From Lineus longissimus (taxonomy: Eukaryota > Nemertea > Pilidiophora > Heteronemertea > Lineidae), in NCBI RefSeq assembly GCF_910592395.1, contig NC_088311.1, forward strand, positions 20,336,501 through 20,400,500: a stretch of DNA of 64,000 bases, written 5' to 3'. Positions 43,894-54,700 of this stretch are shown piece after piece (positions within the stretch are counted from its first letter, which is position 1; each line of letters starts with the position of its first letter). The position numbers and the translations under genes are program-made. The notes below the pieces were generated by a model. That model did not search any database. It saw nothing but the letters and a program-made list of their open reading frames with translations, and was not told where the DNA came from.

Positions 43894-44438
43894 TAATTTC
43901 AAAGTTGTGCAATAGCAACTACCAAAATAGTTGTTTTACTAATAAATTTTAAGAGTGAAACTCACTCCAAAAACAGGCAATTCTTGACAAAGCGCAGGCT
44001 TATGATATATACAGCATTTTTTAAGCGTTTTAAACCGGTTTTTTTTAAACCGACTATGAAAGACACGAATTAAATCAATCACCCGGATCAGTGACGGACA
44101 CGATTCTTTGTACACACTGTAAAAAGTGCGAAGAACCAGTCGTATATTGAAACGAATTCATTTAATTTTTATAAGGTGATAAGGTGATACATCAATCTTA
44201 TCGGCCTAATTTATATCACTGCAATTTATTCCTTACACGAAAGCGAGTGTTGTGCGGCCGGGCGAACCTTAACAACATGCTTTGAAGTTCTGATAATCGA
44301 AATCGATTCATCATACAATTACATCTATTTCGACACAAGGCAACTTCGAGCCGCATACCTCTGATATCTAAAGTAAATGTCCATGTATTTTGGGCGCGGA
44401 GATGTAAGTTAAAACAAGAACTACGCAGAGCGATCACA

Positions 44439-44713
44439 TTATACGCCCGCCATAAGAGTAAAGGGTGGTTGGTCAGGGTGAAAAGTGTGTGAAGTAGCAG
44501 GTAAGTGGAAAATGGAAACAGGTGTTCGTGACCTTGACCTTTGACCTTTTGACCTCCAAATCAATAGGCTTCTTGGGGCCTATACTAGTGCCCTGCAAAC
44601 CAGGTTTGGTGAATATATGATGTAGAATTTCAGTAATCGCGTGGACAATGAAAAGTTAACGGACAGACGGACACCGTGCGCCATACCATAATACGCTCCG
44701 GAGCGGGCGTATA
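44439..44713. mobile_element. MITE, about 275 bp, termini ttatacgcccgc
   Basis: The termini are inverted copies of ttatacgcccgc. Inside are the blocks gtgaccttgacctttgacc and tttggtgaatatatgatgta, a type of interspersed repeat I believe recurs in many marine invertebrate genomes. There is no coding frame. Confidence 0.75.
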
Positions 44714-45491
44714 AAAACGGATAGGGACCTACATTTTAGAAACCTGAGACACACCTGGCACCTGGCAACCTCTGACTTACAGCTATTAAACTGTTGCACA
44801 CCAACGAGATTGACGTTCTGCACTTGGAGACTAGACCCAGGGCAAGAGCAAAGTATGGCGAGCACAATTTTGAACGTTCGGCAGCGGTATTGGTAACTCT
44901 TCCTCTTTTACTTACTCAAGCTTCCCGTTGTAGAAATACATCTTGTGGACATTACTTCTCCGTTCAAAAGGCCGGTGAAAAGTTATCTGTTCGGGGAGTA
45001 TTTTAATCGATTGTGAAACGCCCTTGAACGGAAATCATTTTTCCAAAAAAAGGCTGGAATTCCTGGCCAACGCAATTTAGCCTACTCCGGCTCAATACAG
45101 TATATATTTGCTCCGTAATGCCCGTGCGTGGAGCTGATTTCAAGATAGCTGTCTGGAGGATGGTTCGACTATCCCAGCGCTATTATTGGGGATGACATGG
45201 CAAAAACTAGGTGCTCTATGTTATTTTTTGATCGACGTAATGCGTCATGTGGAACTATTTTATGTAAAAGTTTTATGCTTTCGGCCTGGTGAATGAAACG
45301 CCACCAGTTTGAGGGCAGCTTCAATCCCTGTTGTAGAGGCCCTTAGTCCATCTATGGAAACATACCCTAAACCTACACACTCACAGGTAGTTTCAGTTCT
45401 GTGGCCAAGTTCCGAAAACGAGTTGGTCATTTACTTCCGACGGTGACAATATATAGCGCCATTTGTGTTGTAGCTCATCACGCGAAGGTTT

Positions 45492-45500
45492 TATATAAAA
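45492..45500 (+). promoter_or_regulatory. Candidate TATA box upstream of the eight-domain gene
   Basis: TATATAAAA lies about 210 bp before the start codon at 45711. The position suits a TATA promoter with a leader of about 180 nt. No other promoter feature is evident. Confidence 0.3.
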
Positions 45501-45710
45501 CGATCTTGATTTATGTTATTTTAAATTTGATCATTAGCGATAGGCCTACACAACTTTTCGCAGTGAAAGCTTCTCAAGTAAAACCTTGAACAGGGACATT
45601 GTGATGATTTGATACTCCGGAAAATTAGCTGTTTGGATTACGAGACCACTTACTCTGGACTTTCGATTTTTTGCAATTTTCTCCAGTTTTTCTGGAAGGA
45701 CTGACTCAAC

Positions 45711-45792
45711 ATGGAGAAAGGGTATGCACGGCTGCCTTGCGCTGTGTTATTCATCCTTCTGTTCTCCAATGTACCGTTGGCAAATACACAAG
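45711..45792 (+). CDS. Eight-domain gene exon 1: signal peptide
   Basis: ATG at 45711 after tcaac. It encodes a short charged N-terminus (MEKGYAR), a hydrophobic core and a small-residue cleavage region (ANTQ). It ends with G before the donor gtagag, so the first domain residue (Asp, G+AT) is built across the splice. Confidence 0.85.
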
Positions 45793-48700
45793 GTAGAGTT
45801 ATGGTCACTTTTATTAGACTCAATGCTATACGGCTCTAAAATATGATGATAATCTTAATAAAATTAGGGAGGTTGTGAACAGCAACTTATCACGGATCCT
45901 TTTACGTATATATACGGATAAAACTTTGTATAAGGAAGATGTGGTCTGTGTACATTTCGATCCGTATACGTAAATGTAAAAGGATCCTTGACAAGTGACT
46001 GATCTCAACCTCTCTAATTTATTGTATTAAATGCTACACAATGATAAAAATTTCCTAAGCTGTACGGTTGTAGACGATATAACAAAATTACAAGTAGATC
46101 TAATTTTGAACCACCTAATCTTTCGTCTTTCTAACGTTGCGCGTATCGCCACTTCTGCGTTGTGTCGCCATTTAAAAGTGGCGATTACATGAACACTCTT
46201 CTGACGACGTGGCGATACAATATCACGCAACGTTAATACAGACATACATGTAAGCTGTAATAGATCCGGAGACGTAAATCAGATGGTTAGCCAGGATGAC
46301 TTTGTTAAATCAATAAAAAAATTGACTTAAGGAGATCCTCAGTCTGCATGATTCGAGCCGGGGGCTTCGGTCTTTGGTTGAAAATAGTAAATGACTGCTG
46401 AAAGGCTAAGTTTTAGATGTTTTTAAAAGATATCGCTGCCAATATGACTACGCATCAACGGACGACGGAAGCGAGTTAAACAGCCTCGGAGCCAAATTTC
46501 CAAGGAAACAGTTTCGAATATACTATTTGAACGAGGAGAAGCCAAGTTTTATCCGAAGACCGAAGCCCCCGGCTCGAATCATGCAGACTGAGGATCTCCT
46601 TAATGTGCTCTGCATGGACTATCATTTTTTTGTGAATTGCCTGATGCAGAGCAAAACGTTGAACGATTACCGAATGGGTGATCTTACTGGGAAGCAATTC
46701 CTCCTATAAAATCGGGGTGATGTAGTATTTTTGGTTCAGGTTAAAAGTCGGGCCACCGCTGGCATTTTTGTAACCTTCAGTTGATCCCTATAGCAGTAGA
46801 GTAACCTCATTTGGGACCCCACCTGACGGGTGCAGGCCTTCTTGTCAAGATATCTACAAGTATCAAGGTGTCGTCGATGATGTCCCCAGCACCACTTACG
46901 TCATTATGAACTATTTACCACACGTTAATTGTTAATTTGGACATTGCATCGACTTTTAAAACACGTTTACCCTTCCCTCCGTGCATGGGCAAACTGTCCA
47001 ACTGCCACAACCTTCATTAATGAAGTAGAGTAGTTTAAAAGAAGAAGAAGAAAAGAAGAAGTCTTTGACGACCTGTGATAAAGATACACGCTTGACCGTT
47101 ATATTATTTCGAAATACCCATGTTTTCATTGAAAATGCCACCCAAATGCCTGACCTGAATAGAGGGCGTGAATAGTAGACGGTCTTAAGAGGCGCGAACC
47201 GTGAAATCCTGTGTTAAGGTGCAGTTCTTGTTGTCGTTGATCTTTTATATGACTTGGGTCAAGCTTCTTACCCACATCTCAATACGCCTCTGCCTTGACA
47301 ATAAAGTGTCCCCTGGAAAAAGTGTCCGGCCCTATCGTATTCTGGTGGACTACGGTATATGGTTCCATAGAGGCCATGACCGTCGATAGCTGAGATTAAA
47401 GCGCATAATAGTATCCTTTGTTCCCCGGACATTCTACATTCTATCCAAGGACATTTCAAGCGTCAACACAAATTGATTATCCTTGTGTCGTGAGAACAAG
47501 GAACTTGACCAACTTTTCAAGGTCACAATTGACCTTGACCGCTAATACCAGAATTAGTGGGTAGGACGCCTATTTTCTCTGCAGTCAGTCAAATGATTTA
47601 TCGGGATGGGTCTTTCCCGACAATTGGGCGGAGACAACCTATTTTAGCAGGGCCTTACCCCTGTCACTTAACTTCAGCTAATTGTTGACAAGCGAGACCG
47701 GACTCTTTCCCATCAGCTCTAACCTACCCGCCGGCTGACACACCATTAACAACATGTTTCCCCTGGTATTGGATGTTCAATCTCTTGTCCGAGGTTAGAC
47801 GTTCTCGTACTTTTTCCGCTACAGATCTCATTCTCCCGCCGGCTGACTTCAAACCACAACCGGCGAACCCCATCGCTGTGAAAGGCAACCCCGTCATATT
47901 AAAATTCGACCTGATAATAAAAAACGACGCCGCGGGCTCCATCGGAGCAACAGCATTAGGGGGAGAGAACTACGCTGTTGATTTCTATTTCTCGACTGCC
48001 AACAACGACGATCAATCCGCCGTGGCAACGAAACAGCCCCTTACCGCAAGTGGCACTGCACCAAAGTTGGATTTCGGCCTGAATGGGAATTCTGCCTCTA
48101 GCTCACTGACCTTTGAGGCGACAGGCACTCTACCCACGACGGCCTGTAGCAGTTACATCTGGTTCTGTGGCTGTGTCAAGAAGGGGACCACCGGTACAGC
48201 TACTGCATACACTGATACGCCCACAAACAACTGTGCTTGCAAAGATGCAAAGGCGTTGATATCTTGTGATCCAGGTAAGTAAAAGGTTGCGCTGCAATTA
48301 AGCACAATATGCAGCCTACCTACAAAATAACTGGGTTACGGACGAATTATTATCATATGGGTAGATAAACACGATACTACGCCGATTGTGGCAAAGCTAT
48401 GATGAATGTGGCAAAGGTTTTTTCCTGTAACATGTATAAGGGCGAACTCAATGTGGCTTAACTCTGACCTTAGAGATAAGGGCGGTACTAAACCAGTTTT
48501 CGCAGTAGCTTACTATGTACATAAGGGGATGACGATCAGGGCCATAGCTTTTCCTGTTCTTGCTTAAGGCAATGACGTTAAACGCTGCGACGTTGGCAGC
48601 TCGCCCTTGTGATATAGGCAGCACAATGCCACTAAGGACCACGCTTATACTATGTACCCTTGACTTAATAGGCGATATTATGCAGATAAGGGCGAACCAA

Positions 48701-51700
48701 GAAGAATATCCGCCAACTCTTCGCCAGTTTTGCTGCTGAACTTCTGTTCCTTAGAGACTATAGTGTGATTTACGTCGCAAAATGTCCATCTTGGTATTTT
48801 TACACTATATACATGTAGAGTTAATACCTAAATGTACCAACACCGAACTTTAATACCAAGTTCTTTTAATTCAGATATAATCATAGAAACCTTCAATCCT
48901 AACGCTGGAAACTTCCCAATATTCACAATTTACACACCCGGCGGCGACCTGGCTGACTTTACTCTCAAGGTCAAGAACGATGCGGCAGTCGGAGACGGCA
49001 ACCAGATCGGAGCGCCCAGCAGCCCTGGTGATAACTACGCCATTGATGTCTATCTTGCCCAATCTAATTTAGAAACCACACCATCTGCTATCAAGGATGG
49101 TCCTTACCCCGCCACACTCACCGGGGCTGGCGACTTGAAGGAAACATTGGCTCCTGGAGCTTCAACTGGGCTTCTGACCATGAGCGCGACTGGCATCGAG
49201 ATTCCTATCGCAGAGTGTACCAAGTACGTGTGGATCTGTGCACACGTGAAAAAAGGGACAGGGGCGCAATATAAAGACAAAACTACCAACAACAACTACA
49301 AATGTGCTGATGCCACGGCGAAGACCTTCTGTCCTATAGGTAGGTTGATACTCATCATATGATGTCACCTGGATTTAAGATTTATGAAGCAAGCGCAAAG
49401 TTTTAGACACAGAGTTTATTCAAGCGCAACGAAGGTGTATATCGAAAGAAGTCATTCTCATTCTTCTGTTCAATCTTCTATTGATATTGACTCTATTACT
49501 ATTCTGTGTTTCGGATAAACCCCAAGTAACAACCCTTCCCCCCCCCTGCTGTTTATGTTGATCATTTGTCCGAGATCAGACGTTCTCGTACTTTTTCCGC
49601 TACAGATATCATTCTCCCGCCGGCTGACTTCATACCACAACCGGCGAACCCCATCGCTGTGAAAGGCAACTCCGTCATCTTAAGATTCGACCTGATAATA
49701 AAAAACGACGACGAAGGACCTATTGAAGCAACAACACCAGCTGGGGGAGACAACTACGAGGTTGATTTCTATTTTTCGACCGCCGACAACGACGATCAAT
49801 CCGCCGTGGCAACGAAACAGCCCCTTACCGCAAGTGGCACTGCACCAACGTTGGATTTCGGCCTGAATGGGAATTCTGCCTCTAGCTCACTGACCTTTGA
49901 GGCGACAGGCACTCTACCCACGACGGCCTGTAGCAGTTACACCTGGTTCTGTGGCTGTGTCAAGAAGGGGACCACCGGTACAGCTACTGCATACACTGAT
50001 ACGCCCACAAACAACAACTGTGCTTGCAAAGATGCAAAGGCGTTGATATCTTGTGATCCAGGTAAGTAGAAAGTTGCTCTGTAAATGATTTCGAAATCGA
50101 AAGCAACAGCGTAACAGAGATACCGACCAGGAGCTGGAGCCGTTTAACTCAAGACAACAAGGTCGAGTTTATGGCCAACAAAGATATGTTTGCAATACAC
50201 AATATATACGGATAGTTTCTTCTGCGGATAAGGGTGAAGTTGATAAATCTACCCTGCAGATAAGGGTGAAGTTGATAAACCTACTTCGCAGTTGAGTGTG
50301 AAGTTGATAATTCTAAAATACCTGGATTGGGAACGAACCGCGTTTTATAGTGTAAGTACTCGGGTGGAGCTAAAATGTTGACCAAAACCTCGGCTACGCC
50401 TCGATTTTGGTCTAAATTTTAGGGTAACCGGAAAAACGCCGACCGACCGACCGACCGACCGACCGACCTACCGACCTGCCAACCTGCCAACCTACCGTCA
50501 TATGCAGTATCCCTTTCGCTTCTCTATAGCACATGTATCTGAGTAGTGCCCAGCGCAATGGACGTGATGGAGTCCGACATGTCTGACAACAGCATCTTCA
50601 GTCAATTATACAGGGAAAACGATCCCACGCCGTAAGGAACTGATAACGATACTCTAAAGATATGCTTGGTCTACATGGTTGGTGGATATAAAAACATGAT
50701 TTAGGCCTAATCTATGCACTGTAGTTTTTCTACTCGAGTGTCTCGACCGATGCAATGCACGAACTGCAACGCGAAACATGCATTTGTTGTCATTTGAACA
50801 GCGCACGTGCGCTTGTTTACAATTTCATTTCACATGACCTGCTATCGTGGATTGGATATATCACATTGACTTATGAGACCTGAGACTCAACTACGAAACT
50901 CCTTGGGTCAGTAGGTCGGTCGGTCGGTCGGTCGGCGTTTTTCCGGTTACCAAATTTTAGCTCTACCCCGCGATTTTGGAGCCGAGACAACCGACACCTC
51001 CAGTTCGGTATCAATTCCTTAAACCTACCCTGCAGCTAAGGGTGAAGTTGATAACTTCAAACAACTGGATAAGAGTGAAGATGATGAACGTACTCCGCAG
51101 ATAGGGTCCTTGAATATGGGTGTGGCTGACAAATTTACTCCGCAGATGAGCAAGACATATCTGATTTAGATGAAGCTCGGGTTGATACCTTAGCCTGCAG
51201 ATACGGATACTGCAATGGCAAAAGGGTGGAGTTACTAGCATATAAGGTTCAGTCCGATAGCTTAATACTCTGCAGATAAATGCGATAAATGCAAAGAAAG
51301 GCAAATGTGAACTGAATGGAAACGTATTTTGAGTGATTCTGATTTCTTAATCAGAAATTTGAATTTTACAAACGTTTGGTTTTATATGACATTTCTGTGC
51401 AGTTTATCAGTTTAAATGAACTAGCTAGATTCAGATGTCGTCATGTTCACTGATTTCAGATATAATCGTAGAAACCTTCGACCCCAATGCCGGAAACTTT
51501 CCGACGCTCGTTAAGAACACGCCCGAAACTTTGACGAACTTCGAAGTCGTAATCAAGAACAACGCTGCAGCCGGAGCTGGTAACCAGATCGGAGCGCCGA
51601 CCAGCCCTGATGATAACTACGCCATCGATATCTACCTTGCCCAAGCTGATTTAGAAACAACCCCAGGTGCTACGAAGGATGGTCCTTACCCCGCCACACT

Positions 51701-54700
51701 CACCGGGACTGGTGACTTGAAGGAAACGTTGGCTCCTGGAGCTTCAGCTGCGCCCAATACCCTAACCGCAAATGGCATCAAGCTACCTATTGCTGACTGT
51801 AACAAGTATGTGTCGATCTGTGCACTTGTGAAGAAGGGGACTGGAGCGCAATATCTGGACAGCGTTACTACTAACAACTACAAATGTGCTGATGCTAGCA
51901 CTAAGATTTCGTGCCCTGTCGGTAAGAAAATCCATCAAACCTGGAAGACAATGCCGATGCATTGCATGATGATGCTGTTGGTAGTGGGCGGGCTTGCTGT
52001 CCATTACACCTGGTCAACTAAGTGCATTTTCCACAGATAGTATTCAACAACATGCCATACATATGCTAGTATGCGTGTAGGTCAATGTATAGGTCAATGC
52101 ATAGGTCGATTTGGCCAAAATCTACATGTATTATGCGAGGTGGACATGCAAGCAAATGTTTCAGTCACAGAATTTCTATGATGTGTCCTTTATAGAATCA
52201 ATGACGATTAGCCACCACTCACGACCTACATTGGGTCTCACATCTTAGATTCTATGATGAATTGTAGATGCGACCATATTGTTCCATCACAGTTTCTATG
52301 CTGGATATTCTTCGCTGTAGTCTGAAAGACTTGAGTGACTGCCGCTCTGTACCTGCTGTAGTGTAGAGGCAGTGACAAAAGTTTTGGTTCAATTTGATGG
52401 AGCATTCTACATCTATTCTCAACTCTTCACATGAAACTGGAAAGTGTGTAAAGCAGTAATTCTATCATTCCAGATATAATTGTCACGGACTTCGCCCCAA
52501 AGGCTACGAATCCTATTGCCATCCACAACATTGAAACGACCGGCCTCCTGTTCGACTTAAAGATAAAAAACGATGCGACCGCTGGCTCTGATGTAATAGC
52601 ACTTCCATCGCCAAAGAAAAACTATGAAGTGGAATTCTATTTCTCCAAGGACGATCTCGCAACGAACCCTGCGAGCACTGCCAAGGTTCTGCTCACGAAT
52701 ACCAACACGCCTACAACACTATATGTGGGCCTGTTAGCACAGGACAGTACAGCATTGATCACATACACAGCCAAGGGGACACTCCCAACCACCAACTGTA
52801 ACAGTTACATCAATTTTTGTGCGTGTGTAAAGAAAGGACCTGATGCCGACTACACTGACGAGGATACCACTAACAACTGTATGTGCAAGGATGCTAAACT
52901 TTTGATATCGTGCTTTCCAGGTAAATTCATGCATATTGGCAATTCTTTAATACTTGATATTGGGTGCACGAAGCGACCCCCGCCATTCGATTTTTAAAAG
53001 ACACATTAAATTTTTACTTCAGACGCATATCGCGCTCCTCAAACTGTAAGTCATTGCTAAACCTACCTAGCAGTTGAGGGTGAAGTTGATAATTCTAAAA
53101 TACCTGGATTGGGAACGAACCGCGTTTTATAGTGTAAATACTCGGATGGAGCTAAAATGTTGACCAAAACCTCGGCTACGCCTCGATTGTGGTCTAAATT
53201 TTAGCTCTACCCTCGCGATTTTGGAGCCGAGACAACCGACACCTCCAGTTCGGTATCAATTCCTTAAACCTACCCTGCAGCTAAGGGTGAAGTTGATAAC
53301 TTCAAACAACTGGATAAGAGTGAAGATGATGAACGTACTCCGCAGATAGGGTCCTTGAATATGGGTGTGGCTGACAAATTCACTCCGCAGATAAGCGAGA
53401 CATATCTGATTAGATGAAGCTCGGGTTGATACCTTAGCCTGCAGATACGGATACTGCAATGGCAAAAGGGTGGAGTTAATAGATTTATCAGCATATAAGG
53501 TTCAGTCCGATAGCTTAATACTCTGCAGATAAATGCGATAAATGCAAAGAAAGGCAAAGGTGAACTGAATGGAAACGTATTTTGAGTGATTCTGATTTCT
53601 TAATCAGAAATTTGAATTTTACAAACGTTTGGTTTTATATGACATTTCTGTGCAGTTTATCAGTTTAAATGAACTAGCTAGATTCAGGTGTCGTCATTTT
53701 CACTGATTTCAGATATAATCGTAGAAACCTTCGACCCCAATGCCGGAAACTTTCCGACGCTCGTTAAGAACACGCCCGAAACTTTGACGAACTTCGAAGT
53801 CGTAATCAAGAACAACGCTGCAGCCGGAGCTGGTAACCAGATCGGAGCGCCGACCAGCCCTGATGATAACTACGCCATCGATATCTACCTTGCCCAAGCT
53901 GATTTAGAAACCACCCCAGGTGCTACGAAGGATGGTCCTTACCCCGCCACACTCACCGGGACTGGTGACTTGAAGGAAACGTTGGCTCCTGGAGCTTCAG
54001 CTGCGACCAATACCCTAACCGCGAATGGCATCAAGCTACCTATTGCTGACTGTAACAAGTATGTGTCGATCTGTGCACTTGTGAAGAAGGGGACAGGAGC
54101 GCAATATCTGGACAGCGTTACTACTAACAACTACAAATGTGCTGATGCTAGCACTAAGATTTCGTGCCCTGTCGGTAAGAAAATCCATCAAACCTGGAAG
54201 ACAATGCCGATGCATTGCATGGTGATGCTGTTGGTAGTGGGCTGGCTTGCTGTCCATTACATCTGGTCAACTAGTGGATTTTCCACAGATAGTATTCAAC
54301 AACATGCATACATATGCTAGTATGCGTGTAGGTCAATGTATAGGTCAATGCATAGGTCGATTTGGCCAAAATCTACATGTATTATGCGAGGTGGACATGC
54401 AAGCAAATGTTTCAGTCACAGAATTTCTATGATGTGTCCTTTATAGAATCAATGACGATTAGCCACCACTCACGTTTTACATTGGGTCTCACATCTTAGA
54501 TTCTATGATGAATTGTAGATGCGACCATATTGTTCCATCACAGTTTCTATGCTGGATATTCTTCGCTGTAGTCTGAAAGACTGAGTGACTGCCGCTCTGT
54601 ACCTGCTGTAGTGTAGAGGCAGTGACAAAAGTTTTGGTTCAATTTGATGGAGCATTCTACATCTATTCTCAACTCTTCACATGAAAATGGAAAGTGTGTT

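Larger units (their letters stand above)
39148..45490. other. 3' flank of plk2/3: UTR and MITE-rich intergenic DNA
   Basis: Contains the plk2/3 3' UTR of unknown length and four inverted-repeat elements (42338-42556, 43249-43398, 43716-43893, 44439-44713). No coding gene is recognised; open frames are short and lack splice context. Confidence 0.5.
45793..47824 (+). other. Eight-domain gene intron 1 with three fold-back elements
   Basis: 2.0 kb. It holds three consecutive inverted-repeat elements (45861-46020, 46132-46235, 46327-46603) and a dispersed repeat copy (47300-47456). No extra domain exon is seen. Confidence 0.7.
50062..51459 (+). other. Intron between D3 and D4, with transposon
   Basis: 1.4 kb. 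It starts with degenerate repeats of gcagataagggtgaagttga (50222-50310), then has the inserted element 50423-50951 with its target duplications, then more of the same degenerate repeats (51025-51290). The part from about 50277 onward is the left half of the recent tandem duplication. Confidence 0.75.
50277..53060. repeat. Recent tandem duplication, unit 1 (contains D4, D5)
   Basis: Starts at aaacctact.cgcagttgag and ends at aagtcattgcta. It is directly followed by unit 2 with near-identical exons and introns. The offset is 2253 bp at D4/D6 and 2250 bp at D5/D7. Unit 1 is longer only because of the 529-bp element plus 9-bp duplication. Confidence 0.85.

Noticed and set aside
49104-49295. Antisense frames across the domain exons (also 51686-51877, 53939-54130, 56047-56265)
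   Set aside because: They recur only because the domain exons are homologous. They are mirror frames of real coding sequence.
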